This document shows, piece by piece, positions 28,301-36,594 of a DNA stretch of 64,000 nucleotides. The position numbers were made by a program, and so were the translations under genes. Below the pieces are notes generated by a model. It was not told the origin of the DNA, searched no databases, and saw nothing but the letters and a program-made list of their open reading frames with translations. Source of the stretch: Bifidobacterium colobi (GTDB taxonomy: Bacteria; Actinomycetota; Actinomycetes; Actinomycetales; Bifidobacteriaceae); NCBI RefSeq assembly GCF_018555455.1, contig NZ_JAFEJU010000003.1:124001-188000 (forward strand). The letters are read 5' to 3'. Positions within the stretch are counted from its first letter, which is position 1. Each line of letters opens with the position of its first letter.

Positions 28301-28805
28301 GATCGGCTGAAGACAGTTCGTCCAAGCCCAATCGTTCACCGTTCGGCAACGTGACATCCTTCTCCTTGCCGAACATGAAGCGCGGCTGCATCTCCTGCAC
28401 GTCCATATCCGGGTCGGAGCCCACAAACACGCGTCCATGCGTATCCGCAAACGCCACTTGGGCGAAATGATTCTTGTCGGGGAAAATGCCCAGTGAGAAA
28501 CCACGCCCCCGTGTGGACGGCAGCTGGGCCCAGCCCAACACCAATCCTTCCGGCACATTCTCCAACGCCGGGAACGTATGACGCTTGGCCACCGGGCTCA
28601 ACGTCACGGCATGACGAGTCAGTTCATCGATGATGCCGCCGCTGCGTTCGCTCGGCTCACGCAAGGCGTCGCCAAAAGGATTCGAATCGGCTTTTTTGGG
28701 TTTGATTAATCCCAAATCCGCCGCGAGCGCGTTCACCGAATCCCTGAACTCGCCCAAAAGCGATGGGTGACGATGATTTCTCGGAGACGACATACGATTT
28801 GGCAT
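25356..28805 (-). CDS. Large TPR-like protein of unknown function, 1149 aa
   Basis: The product begins MPNRMSSPRNHRHPSLLGEF and has no signal peptide or membrane helix. The first 600 residues are rich in Ala and charged residues without a recognised domain. A Gly/Asp-rich acidic linker (about 640-720; SDGGGTDADDNADAQSDAGG) follows. The last 350 residues show helical repeats of TPR character (RARDLLFSGQADQAIDAAEA, FYAHMELADVLGQIKGAKAA, FAYYRFAYCEWMLDHFETAA). A scaffold role is suggested only by the repeats. No ribosome site precedes the ATG. A GACAAT hexamer 7 bases upstream would fit a leaderless transcript. Neighbours are divergent (28867) and ligA. Confidence 0.65.
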   Translation of the reverse strand: MPNRMSSPRNHRHPSLLGEFRDSVNALAADLGLIKPKKADSNPFGDALREPSERSGGIIDELTRHAVTLSPVAKRHTFPALENVPEGLVLGWAQLPSTRGRGFSLGIFPDKNHFAQVAFADTHGRVFVGSDPDMDVQEMQPRFMFGKEKDVTLPNGERLGLDELSSADRARVRSLEQALRLRAGMPVNVVSGGIVGRDDTGRMTWLASWLKTGNRYTLEQMRANLPASMRHDLEYRDAIAIAFFAAYMLPQVNGLLIGFGSGNIFRRLNREAPIGAIRRAVRDTLAARAHGMRASGLEDHFADLMREAGALDKLPGLEAVHGAEALHLYTSTYSNSYFFAWDTSLAFSQALRALKIEGNLNRFAAVSAWLERNSSLGRTPTEDTVTRAEAAQIDMRLIENPAIMALEPYDGADEQQAVLQLVKIAERTASQIQDGFPNPRLHDAHENSHEHDQAHAAPDAQQPGEWVYRQTLSTLLRRLRLPYRFDVEFRSCLERGEVAIGFTTAGTSMMPNSRYDDVNHTWRTLSSTERAAMSVAYNLRVGLMMAAMSFGASPQVNQVSLHIDSIGLEEAIAEQDSAIEQMMSEALRAFEHLRSGDLGRSSSKADPKDGDFHGDPTRPITHDETFGQQAAADAADGTEGAHGQEAGAGDQSDDASIDSQFEDLMKGMDIDEMSFSLGPQSDGGGTDADDNADAQSDAGGDDPMSVLRRNPTVRNMVTVTLSRDAFLQRLHTDGLKHPQATYRMFGAVMDVDGEGGLKPINADFDLTDRRFSPNGSQEEPELADREFDAATARVLGAKNSSGLAIQRVDMLQRAVNEFHTLAHDSQLDSVEKAQQAMSIIDAISDPELNDLASQVTSALIDGNDTPDFKFTLADGLDKERLRARDLLFSGQADQAIDAAEAAVAHLDQIFAAGPGVPRYFNSYAERVVYNRLFATMDERTLLIPDNLFYAHMELADVLGQIKGAKAAIPHLNRMVAYAPAYPLSHLKLAIQLARNEDWDSARAACLNALRVALDRDDAAFAYYRFAYCEWMLDHFETAAAAYIMSDHIAPGAIASLEGELQELVARADSQCIHVPESVDSAAYVLASHDLPVWPNIEVGAIVRDAARVCVDEGMFVPARTLSVAVARMDDGEGGDIDIIQAQYLRSLTT

Positions 28806-28852
28806 GATTCACATTGTCTACTGTTTGCCAGACATACGTTCGGCATAAAGCT

Positions 28853-28866
28853 TATAGAATAATGGC
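28853..28866 (+). promoter_or_regulatory. -10 element placed for a leaderless transcript
   Basis: TATAGAAT ends 6 bases before the GTG start at 28867, and no ribosome-binding site lies between. Transcription from this -10 would start at or next to the start codon. The -35 region is weak. The 61-base gap to the divergent gene must carry both promoters. Confidence 0.5.
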
Positions 28867-31143
28867 GTGCATTCCATAGACCTCTTTTCCGGCGCCAAGC
28901 GCCAGACGCATCACCTCGGGCCTGCAGCAACACCCAAGCGCCTGCTTCACGCGCTCATAGCATTGCTGGTATCGCTTGCGGTGATCGCCAGCGTGGAATG
29001 CATCGTGTTCAATATGCCGTTCTGGCGTACGCTGGGCGCCAGCACCGATACCAACGCCGTGCATAATGCGCTGGGAAGCGGTCTGAAACGTACGGATGAC
29101 GGCATGTTGACCGTCACCGATCCCACGAACGCCTATCTGGAACTGACCGCGGATGGCACCTCGGATTTTCTGCGCATCGACACGGTGAGCGAGCAGACCA
29201 TTGCCAAGGCTCGGCAGGAGGCTCACCAGCAGTCCGAAGCCAACGGAGACACCCCGGTGTTCTCACCACTGGGCACGATTCATGTGCGCGTGGACGTCAA
29301 TGGCAGTACCGGGCGCACGCAATCCCTGGCACCGGGCTCCGAGCGCAGCCACTATCTCAAAGCCACCGGCTCCGGCATTGTCCGTGTATGGATCCAGGAG
29401 GAGTGTGGCGCCATCGTGCCGATTAGCGATGCCCGCGCTAATGTCACGGTGCCGTTTGCCATCAGTTGGGCTCGTGTGGGAGCGATGGCGCTGGTACTGC
29501 TGCTTATCGCACTGTGGCGTCCGGGTTCCCGGCTCTGGAAAACCACGCTGAATCCGGCCAGCCGCCGCCAACGGCTTGCCCTTGCCGGCGTGCTCGCCAT
29601 TCCAACGCTTGTCTTGGGCGCATCAATCATCTGGCAGATGCTGTATGTAACACCGCTGGCTTTCCACACGGCAGGCGGATACACGTATGATTTCGACCAG
29701 TACGCGCATGTGGCCGATTCACTGATCGCCGGCAGGCCGTGGCTTGATCTTCAAGTGCCGAGCCAATTGACACAGGTCGATAATCCGTACGATGTGGCCA
29801 CGCGTCTGAAACTGCTGCACGAGGGGGTAAGCCCGCTGTATTGGGATTACGCCTACCATGACGGCCACTGGTACTCCTATTTCGGCGTAGTCCCGGCCGC
29901 CGTGCTGTTTGCACCATACCGTCTGCTCACCGGACGTATACTGCCCACCGGCGCCGCCGAACAGTTCCTGGTGCTGTTGTTCATTATCTTCTTTACGCTC
30001 CTGATGCTGCGGGTGATTCACCGGGTGATGCCGAAAACCTCGCTGGCGGCCGCCTCACTGACCGTGGTTTCCGGTCTGCTCGGCGCACAGGTGGGTTATG
30101 TGATCTACCGCACGAATTTCTATCAGGTGCCGTTCGCCGCTTCGCTGGCATTAACCTCATTGGGCTTGTGGCTGTGGCTTGGCGCGGATACCTCCGCCCG
30201 CCCACTGCTGCCATCCGATCGATGGCATGCGGGCAACGCCAAGCCGCTCTCATTACCACGGCTTGCGGCCGGCGCGTTATGCATCGCCGCGAACTTCGGC
30301 TGCCGCCCAACGTTCACGCTCGCAGCACTGCTGGCCTTGCCTATGTTCTGGCCGCAGATTCGCGCAATGATCACCGGACTGCGGCAGCGCAGCATACGAC
30401 CGGTTATGGCTGTGCGCGCACCGGTCGCCATGATTGTCCCCGCACTCGCCGTGGTCGCGCCGCTGATGGCATGGAACAAGGCACGCTTCGGCTCGCTGTT
30501 CAATTTCGGCAATGCTTATCAGTTCAGCGTTTCCGATATGACGCAATATTCCACGCCAGCCGCGGATATGCCGTACAACGTCTGGTATTACCTGTTCCTG
30601 CCGCCACGCTTCATCAACCGATTCCCCTGGTTGGCGCTTTCGCCTGCGCCACTGCCGCAGTGGGGCTACTACGAGGTGATGGTCGGCGCCTTGTTCACCG
30701 CGACTCCGCTGATGATACTGGCGCTGATTCTCCCTTGGCTGAAGCAACTGGAGATGCACGGCATGCGCCCTTGGCTGCTTGGCTGTCTGCCGCTCGCCGC
30801 CGGATTGATTGTGTTTGATAGCGCGGTCGGCGGCTTGGGCTGGCGTTATCTGATTGATTTCGGCTGGCTTGCCGCATTGGCTGCGATACCGGGAACCTTA
30901 TGGCTGGTCAACGGCCGCGAACCCAGTGCTTCCTTGGCTGGAGCGAACGATGCGGCTTCGGCGGATGGCATCGCCCACGTGACACCGTGGCGCTGGCTCA
31001 TGCGTTGGACGGTATTGCTGCTGGTGCTCTGGACGATCAGCATCGCCATACTGAGCTGTTTTGTTCCTGGGCGCGATGATGCGTTAATCGCCAACAATCC
31101 CGCGCTCTGGCATGATATCCAGTCCTGGTTCTCGCTGCTGTAA
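28867..31143 (+). CDS. Polytopic membrane protein, glycosyltransferase-C-like topology
   Basis: The 758-residue protein has an N-terminal helix (LLHALIALLVSLAVIASVEC) and then about 150 extracytoplasmic residues. About twelve hydrophobic helices follow, including YFGVVPAAVLFAPYRLL, LVLLFIIFFTLLMLRVI and LTVVSGLLGAQVGYVIYRTN. This topology resembles lipid-linked sugar transferases of the GT39/GT-C type, but no DE or DD motif is convincing, so the enzyme class is open. The GTG start is chosen because the -10 lies directly before it. It is followed after 199 bases by an arylsulfotransferase-family gene in the same direction, and together they suggest cell-envelope work. Confidence 0.65.
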   Translation: MHSIDLFSGAKRQTHHLGPAATPKRLLHALIALLVSLAVIASVECIVFNMPFWRTLGASTDTNAVHNALGSGLKRTDDGMLTVTDPTNAYLELTADGTSDFLRIDTVSEQTIAKARQEAHQQSEANGDTPVFSPLGTIHVRVDVNGSTGRTQSLAPGSERSHYLKATGSGIVRVWIQEECGAIVPISDARANVTVPFAISWARVGAMALVLLLIALWRPGSRLWKTTLNPASRRQRLALAGVLAIPTLVLGASIIWQMLYVTPLAFHTAGGYTYDFDQYAHVADSLIAGRPWLDLQVPSQLTQVDNPYDVATRLKLLHEGVSPLYWDYAYHDGHWYSYFGVVPAAVLFAPYRLLTGRILPTGAAEQFLVLLFIIFFTLLMLRVIHRVMPKTSLAAASLTVVSGLLGAQVGYVIYRTNFYQVPFAASLALTSLGLWLWLGADTSARPLLPSDRWHAGNAKPLSLPRLAAGALCIAANFGCRPTFTLAALLALPMFWPQIRAMITGLRQRSIRPVMAVRAPVAMIVPALAVVAPLMAWNKARFGSLFNFGNAYQFSVSDMTQYSTPAADMPYNVWYYLFLPPRFINRFPWLALSPAPLPQWGYYEVMVGALFTATPLMILALILPWLKQLEMHGMRPWLLGCLPLAAGLIVFDSAVGGLGWRYLIDFGWLAALAAIPGTLWLVNGREPSASLAGANDAASADGIAHVTPWRWLMRWTVLLLVLWTISIAILSCFVPGRDDALIANNPALWHDIQSWFSLL

Positions 31144-31342
31144 TCGCAATGGCGAGTAGCGAACCATGCCTGAAGTATGCAGCCTATTCCACCACATCAC
31201 ACGTAAACTACGTACTTTTTCAAGGGAACCCTTGGGTGCGTTTCAGTGGACAGTCAGCATATCCCCCTGATTTCTCCAAGTCTCACGCCATAATGTAACC
31301 GGTGTTGTTCACTGTCTACATTGACGTATCGTAAGGTTTTTC

Positions 31343-33121
31343 ATGTCCAGTTCCGTACGCGCCCGTTTATTCAAAATATCCGCAGCCATTATCACTATCG
31401 CCATCGCGGTAGGCCTGTGCCTGTTCTACCGGGATGATGTCAGCGCGGCCATCAAGCAGCGCCGCGTAGAGCGACTGAACGCCCAGGTGGAAAACATCTA
31501 TACCACCGACTACCAGACCATGATGGATGAGCAGCTCACCAAGGAGCGCGACAGCAAGACGCGCACGGTGGACGACATCTACACCAAGGTGAACCCGTAT
31601 GGCACCAATACCACGTCCATGTACGTGTATTTCACCACCGATACTGCATCCACGGTGAGCTACACGGTTTCCGCGGACGGCTACCCGGATTACACGGCCA
31701 CCGCCGTGACCAGCGATGAGGCCGCCACCACGATTCGCAAGGCCATCAACGCCTCCGAATCCTCCACCGGCAATACGCTGAGCCCCAGCGCTTCGGATGA
31801 GGATTCCGTGGTATCCACCGTATCCGAGGATTCGCTGGCATCCACTACGCACGAGTTCCTGGTCCTCGGCCTCATTCCCCAGGTAAAGAACACCGTGACC
31901 TTGACCATCACCGCCACCGATGGCACGAAGACTACCCGTACCATCACCAAGAACGGTCCGAAGCTGCTCGGCAGTGAGGAAGTCAAGCTGAACGAAACGG
32001 TAACCCCGGATTCCTCCACGCTCGGCGAGCTCGGCAATGGCCTGTACGCCATTCTGGGCAATGATTCCAACGAGCAGGACTTCATGTACTACTACGATGC
32101 GAACGGCATCCTGCGCGGCGAAGTGCCGGTGCTCTACTACCGCTCCCATCGACTGCTGTTCGATAACAATGGTCTGATGTGGCTGTCCGCATCCACGAAG
32201 AACTTCGTGGCCATGAACCGACTTGGCAAGATCGTCAAGAACATCGACCTGGGTAACCGCTTTATTCTGCACCATGATTACGCGCTCGACTCCGACGGCA
32301 ATATCGTGTCGTTGGCCACCGATTTGCAGCGCAGCGACCACGCTGTGCAGGATCAGGTGATCAAGGTGGATACCAGCACCGGCAAGGTGAGTCTATTGGT
32401 TGATTTTGGCGAACTGTTCGCCGACTACAAATCCACCACCGACCACTCCGGCATCGATGAATCCGATCCGACCGCCAAGAACCGTTGGGATTGGATTCAC
32501 TTCAATACGATTCAGCTGATGGATGATGGTTCCGCGCTGCTGTCCGCCCGTGAAACATCCACCATGATCAAGATCAACGACATTGAAGGCACGCCAAAGC
32601 TGGACTATATGATTGGCGAGCCGAGCGTGTGGGATGGCACCAGCGAACAGGATTCCTTCCTGAACAAGGTAGGTGATTTCGGCGATACCGGCGGCCAGCA
32701 TTCCATCACCGTCCAGTATGATTCCACATTGCCGGCCGGCCAGTATTACGTGTACCTGTTCGATAACAACTTCGGTTATGCCATGACCCGTCCGGACTTC
32801 GATTGGACGGTGATCGACGGCATCTCCACCGCGCAATCCTCCAAGGATGAGAACTCGAACTCCCAGTTCCGCAAGTATCTGGTGGATGAGCAGGCCGGCA
32901 CCTACACCGAAGTGCAGTCGTTCGATGTGCCGTATTCCCCGTATGTCTCCTCCGCGCAGGAGCTTTCCGACGACCTCAACCTCGTGGATACCGGCATGCA
33001 GGGCGTGTTCGGCGTGTACGACGACAACGGCCAGCTCAAAGCCCAGTACACGATGAACCTGTCCACCGCGTACATCTACCGCGTCTACCAGTACGGTTTC
33101 CGCGGCTTCTACTTCGCGTAA
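31343..33121 (+). CDS. Arylsulfotransferase (ASST)-family protein, membrane-anchored
   Basis: The 592-residue protein has an N-terminal membrane anchor (ISAAIITIAIAVGLCLFY, residues 11-28) and an extracytoplasmic ASST domain. ASST enzymes transfer sulfate between phenols through a histidine intermediate in a beta-propeller. The conserved positions can be matched: H310/H311 in FILHHDYALD, H386 in WDWIHFNTIQLMDDG, R403 in LLSARETS and H453 in GGQHSITVQ. An N-terminal beta domain (about 60-200) precedes them. Substrate is unknown. The gene is preceded by a 199-base gap with a CAAGGGAACCCTTG palindrome at about 31223, which is unexplained. Confidence 0.85.
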   Translation: MSSSVRARLFKISAAIITIAIAVGLCLFYRDDVSAAIKQRRVERLNAQVENIYTTDYQTMMDEQLTKERDSKTRTVDDIYTKVNPYGTNTTSMYVYFTTDTASTVSYTVSADGYPDYTATAVTSDEAATTIRKAINASESSTGNTLSPSASDEDSVVSTVSEDSLASTTHEFLVLGLIPQVKNTVTLTITATDGTKTTRTITKNGPKLLGSEEVKLNETVTPDSSTLGELGNGLYAILGNDSNEQDFMYYYDANGILRGEVPVLYYRSHRLLFDNNGLMWLSASTKNFVAMNRLGKIVKNIDLGNRFILHHDYALDSDGNIVSLATDLQRSDHAVQDQVIKVDTSTGKVSLLVDFGELFADYKSTTDHSGIDESDPTAKNRWDWIHFNTIQLMDDGSALLSARETSTMIKINDIEGTPKLDYMIGEPSVWDGTSEQDSFLNKVGDFGDTGGQHSITVQYDSTLPAGQYYVYLFDNNFGYAMTRPDFDWTVIDGISTAQSSKDENSNSQFRKYLVDEQAGTYTEVQSFDVPYSPYVSSAQELSDDLNLVDTGMQGVFGVYDDNGQLKAQYTMNLSTAYIYRVYQYGFRGFYFA

Positions 33122-33129
33122 CACTTATG

Positions 33130-33165
33130 GCTCCCCTTGTCAGGGGAGCTGGCCCGCGAAGCGGG
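33130..33165. terminator. Double hairpin between convergent genes
   Basis: GCTCCCCT (33130-33137) pairs with AGGGGAGC (33142-33149), and CCCGC pairs with GCGGG just downstream (33153-33165). The element lies between the ASST gene (plus) and the ABC ATPase (minus) and is one of the GGCTCCC-type hairpins of this window. Confidence 0.6.
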
Positions 33166-33203
33166 ACTGAGAGGTAGTCACCTACTTAAGCCAGCACAAG
33201 TGA

Positions 33204-33995
33204 TTAATTCCCCTTCTTCGCCGCCTCATACTTACGGCGAATCAGATCCTCATAGAATGCCACGGCATCGTGAGGCGTGCCATCGAATACGACCGTGTGC
33301 TCATCCAATACGAGTGCACGGTCGATGGCATATTCGGGCTTGCAAATCATATCCGTATCGTGCGTGGCGATAATCACCTGTTTGTCGTAGCTGAACAAGG
33401 CTTTGGCCACTTGTGCCGTACCAATCTCATCCAGGCCTTTGCTGGGCTCGTCCGCCACGATGACGCTCGGTTCAAAACTCAGGGCTGCGGCAATGGCCAG
33501 CATGTGGCGCTTGAGTGAGTCAAGCTCACTGGCTTTGGCGCGCGCAACCTGCGCCAAATCGAAATGCGCGAAGAGATTGCCGATGCGTGCTTGACGCTCC
33601 CCTTCGGCGATCTTGTGCTTTTTCAGCGCTTCGGACACCGCTTCGGAGATGTTCTTGGCCCGATAGAAGGCGTTCGGGATTTCCTCACGGCGTACAATGC
33701 CCACCAAATCATTGATACGTTTGGCATCTTTCTTCACGCTTGGGTCGAGACGCTCCTCGCCGCCTTCCACGTGAACCGTTCCGGCCGTGGCTTTCAACGT
33801 GCCATCCAGCAAGCCTAGCAATGTGGATTTGCCGGCGCCATTGAGTCCGATAACCGCCACACGCTGCTCGCTGATGGTCAGCGTGGTTGGCGCGAGACCC
33901 AATTGGCCGTCGTCATAGGTATGACCAGCCTGATCGAGGCGAAACGTCAACGATTGCGGGCGTGGCAACGCCTTGGACTTGAAAAAAAATCCCAT
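33204..33995 (-). CDS. Orphan ABC/ECF-type ATPase with degenerate signature motif
   Basis: The 263-residue protein has a good Walker A (VIGLNGAGKSTLLGLLDG) and Walker B (VIVADEPSKGLDE), and an H-loop (IIATHDTD). The family signature LSGGQ is replaced by ELDSLKRHMLAIAAAL, and the Q-loop region (LVGIVRREEIPNAF) is also atypical. It resembles the biotin ECF ATPase BioM or other single-domain ECF ATPases, but no membrane partner lies next to it. It may serve an S or T component elsewhere. The ATG at 33995 (MGFFFKSK) is used; an ATG three codons upstream is possible. Confidence 0.75.
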   Translation of the reverse strand: MGFFFKSKALPRPQSLTFRLDQAGHTYDDGQLGLAPTTLTISEQRVAVIGLNGAGKSTLLGLLDGTLKATAGTVHVEGGEERLDPSVKKDAKRINDLVGIVRREEIPNAFYRAKNISEAVSEALKKHKIAEGERQARIGNLFAHFDLAQVARAKASELDSLKRHMLAIAAALSFEPSVIVADEPSKGLDEIGTAQVAKALFSYDKQVIIATHDTDMICKPEYAIDRALVLDEHTVVFDGTPHDAVAFYEDLIRRKYEAAKKGN

Positions 33996-34070
33996 AGCGC
34001 CCATTGTATGCCGCTGAAGCCACTCACTGATTCATCATCGCGAAAAACGTGAACGGATTTCCGTGTTTTC

Positions 34071-35288
34071 TCAAGCTTCCAACTGTGCGCAGACTTCCTC
34101 GAGAATCGCCCGCACATTGCGCTCAAACTCCTCTGGCTCCGGTAACAGGGATATGGCCAGATAACCGTTGACGGTCATATCGAAGAAATAGCCGGGCTGT
34201 CCGGTAAGACGGTGATGCGCGATTAGGCCAAGCACCAACGCGTTTTCATCAATGACTGACGGCACACGCAACAACACATTCCAACCGCCCTCCGCACGCA
34301 GTACGCTGACCAAGCCGTTCGGGTCGGCGGCAAGCAACGCATGAAGGCGCGCAAGGTTGCCACGCACACGTTCCCGCACCGTGGCGGTCTGCTGAGGCGC
34401 GGCTTGCAGCAATGCCGGAATCTTTTCAGCGATGATGTCGCTCATCGGCAGATAATCGTCGGCGATGACGTCCAGTCGACGCTTGGCTTCGGCTACATCG
34501 GCTGCCGGACCGGAAACCTGAATCCATCCGACTTTGGCGTGCGGGGCTGCCAGCATCTTGGAAAAGCCGTCGAGCGCAAAGGTCAATACGCCGCTCTCGC
34601 CGGCGAGTCTGGCATTGCCGGCAAACGGCTCAAGATCGTAGTCATAGAAGACTTCGTCGGCGATCAGGGCGATGCCATGCCGACTGCACAGTTCCACAAT
34701 GGATTTGCGTTCGGATGGCTTCACATACGAGCCGGAAGGATTATTCGGATTGATCAGTACCAAAGCGCGAATACGCTCGCCTTGGGAATCAGCAAGCATT
34801 GCTTCAAGCGATGCCGTGTCGATGAACCAGGAGCCGTCGAACTGCAACTGGTATTCCACGGTATGCACGCCTTCGAGCCGTGCGATCGATTCGATCAGCG
34901 GGTAGCCGGGCTTGGGGGCCAGTACTGCGTCGCCCGGATCGCAGAGCAACTTCATCAGCCAGGAATAGGCTTCCGACGTGGAGCTCAGGATGTACAGGTC
35001 GTCGGCATCGACCGGTCGCACAGCATCAACAGCATCAGCAGCATCAACAGCATGCAAAGTCGGTCCGCCGTTGGTAAGAAACGCCGCCAATGCTTCGCGG
35101 GCGGCTTTCGGTCCGCGTGGATCAGCCGTGTATACGCTCGGCACCAATGCCGGTGCCAGCGCATGCCTCGTGGGGTTGGAATCATTGAGTTTGCCAAGCG
35201 TGATGCCTTGCGCTTTGGCTTGGGCTTCGGCGGCGGCAATAGGATTCGGAGTGCTGATATCAACTCGGGACGAGAAATGCACGGTCAT
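34071..35288 (-). CDS. Class I/II pyridoxal-phosphate aminotransferase
   Basis: The 405-residue protein belongs to fold type I aminotransferases. Visible are the cofactor-binding segment LSSTSEAYSWLMKLLCDPGD, the NPNNPSGSY substrate motif, DEVFYDYDL and the Schiff-base lysine in LDGFSKMLAAPHAKVGWI. The late arginine that binds the substrate carboxylate is expected in the C-terminal part. It could act in amino-acid or keto-acid exchange, but the substrate is not evident. The ATG at 35288 follows GGTGGGAG. The first 20 residues added by an upstream in-frame start look non-conserved. Confidence 0.85.
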   Translation of the reverse strand: MTVHFSSRVDISTPNPIAAAEAQAKAQGITLGKLNDSNPTRHALAPALVPSVYTADPRGPKAAREALAAFLTNGGPTLHAVDAADAVDAVRPVDADDLYILSSTSEAYSWLMKLLCDPGDAVLAPKPGYPLIESIARLEGVHTVEYQLQFDGSWFIDTASLEAMLADSQGERIRALVLINPNNPSGSYVKPSERKSIVELCSRHGIALIADEVFYDYDLEPFAGNARLAGESGVLTFALDGFSKMLAAPHAKVGWIQVSGPAADVAEAKRRLDVIADDYLPMSDIIAEKIPALLQAAPQQTATVRERVRGNLARLHALLAADPNGLVSVLRAEGGWNVLLRVPSVIDENALVLGLIAHHRLTGQPGYFFDMTVNGYLAISLLPEPEEFERNVRAILEEVCAQLEA

Positions 35289-35342
35289 AGGCTCCCACCT
35301 TAGAACCCGCCCCACCCTATCGTGTGATTGGACCGTTGCGTG

Positions 35343-35509
35343 CGACGCAATCCCCGGAATCCAGCGAAAAACAGCACAAAAGAGCCTCTTCTACGACGGA
35401 TTCCCCGGAATCCAGCACCACAAGCCCCTCTACGCGACGGATTCCCCGGAATCCGTCGAAAAAGCAGCAAAAAAGAGCCTCGTAACGACGTATTCACAGG
35501 AATCCGTCG
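35343..35509. repeat. Cluster of four phased palindromic units
   Basis: Four units of consensus CGACGSAWTCCCCGGAATCC start at 35343, 35394, 35435 and 35486. The first three are close matches. The fourth is diverged (TATTCACAGGAATCC) but keeps the flanks. Steps are 51, 41 and 51 bp, close to five, four and five helical turns. The core GGATTCCCCGGAATCC is a perfect palindrome. The same unit recurs at 61058-61174. The cluster lies between the aminotransferase start and the ppgK end, both on the minus strand. Confidence 0.88.
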
Positions 35510-35518
35510 TTACGAGGC
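35477..35518 (-). terminator. Terminator of ppgK, built around the fourth repeat unit
   Basis: GCCTCGTAACGACG (35477-35490) pairs perfectly with CGTCGTTACGAGGC (35505-35518) around a 14-base loop formed by the diverged fourth repeat unit. On the minus strand TTTTTTGCTGC follows the stem. Confidence 0.8.
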
Positions 35519-35587
35519 TTATTGTGCACGTTGTTGCAGCCTGCTACGAGGTTACCGGTCAGTAGACTGCTTTCCGAGCGGGTGCAA

Positions 35588-36355
35588 TCACTGCTGCTTG
35601 GTGCTGGCGTAGTAGGCGGCGCCTACGATGCCGGCCTGGTTACGCAGCTTGGCGGGCACAATCGGCGTCTTGATATCCACGTAGGGCAGGAACTTCTCGC
35701 TCACACGGCTCACGCCGCCGCCCACGGTGAACAGGTCGGGGTTGAAGTACTTTTCCATCAGCCCGTAGTACTTGGTCAGACGCTTGGCCCACTTCTTGTA
35801 GCCAAGATCCTCGTTCTCGCGCACGGCGGAGGAGGCGTACTTTTCGGCATCGAGATGCTTGGCGCTCAGGATGATGTGACCCAGCTCGGTGTTCGGAATC
35901 AACTGGCCGTTGTAGATCAGCGCGGTACCGATGCCAGTGCCCAGCGTAGTGGCGATAACCAAGCCGTCCTGGCCCTTGGCGGCACCGAACTGTACTTCGG
36001 CGAGGCCTGCGGCATCAGCATCGTTGACCACCACAACCGGACGTCCGCACGCTTCGGAGAAGACCTCAGTCACGTCCACGCCAATCCAGGATTGGTCAAG
36101 GTTGGCCATGAAGTCCAGCTTCTGACCGGGCTTGATCGGAGCGGGGAAGGCGATGCCCACCGGAGCGGATTCCGGCACCTCGAAGTGGTCCAGCTGCTGC
36201 TTGACGATGGCAGCCACAGCCTTAGGCGTGGAAACCTCAGGGGTCAGAATCTTCAGACGAGGCTCAGCAAAATCGCCCTTGGTCAAATCAACCGGGGCGG
36301 CCTTGATGCCGGATCCGCCAATGTCAACGCCAAAAGCCTGTGCGGTTTCAATCAT
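35588..36355 (-). CDS. ppgK: Polyphosphate glucokinase (ROK family)
   Basis: PpgK phosphorylates glucose using inorganic polyphosphate, often also ATP, a trait of actinobacteria. The 255-residue protein has the phosphate-binding motif FGVDIGGSGIKAA, the catalytic region VVVNDADAAGLAE (Asp base) and TTLGTGIGTALIYNG. The polyphosphate-contacting segment YASSAVRENEDLGYKKWAKRL is typical of PpgK rather than ATP glucokinases. It lacks the Cys-rich zinc motif of ROK repressors. The start at 36355 follows AAAGGAAGG. The fructose importer operon in this window would supply hexose to related kinases. Confidence 0.9.
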   Translation of the reverse strand: MIETAQAFGVDIGGSGIKAAPVDLTKGDFAEPRLKILTPEVSTPKAVAAIVKQQLDHFEVPESAPVGIAFPAPIKPGQKLDFMANLDQSWIGVDVTEVFSEACGRPVVVVNDADAAGLAEVQFGAAKGQDGLVIATTLGTGIGTALIYNGQLIPNTELGHIILSAKHLDAEKYASSAVRENEDLGYKKWAKRLTKYYGLMEKYFNPDLFTVGGGVSRVSEKFLPYVDIKTPIVPAKLRNQAGIVGAAYYASTKQQ

Positions 36356-36439
36356 CGTTGACCTTCCTTTCGTGTGAGACGAGGAATCACTTTGCCATAA
36401 GTGTAACGCGCGCCAAGGCACACGCCAAAGATTGCCGCC

Positions 36440-36454
36440 ACGGTTTGCAACCGT
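36440..36454. promoter_or_regulatory. Palindrome in the ppgK / nitroreductase divergent region
   Basis: ACGGTT, TGC, AACCGT forms a 6-3-6 inverted repeat 85 bases upstream of ppgK. It has the size of a repressor half-site pair, but I cannot assign a regulator. The rest of the 239-base divergent region shows nothing else clear. Confidence 0.35.
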
Positions 36455-36594
36455 ATGCATCGACTACGTAGTGCCGCCGTAGTCATTATCAGCCCATCAG
36501 CAGTCGCCGTCCGGTTTGAAAAAGCCAAGACACGCTAGGCGAAACACGTCTGATGCAACCGCAGCTTGCCATATCCGAGGGTGATAATGAAGGT

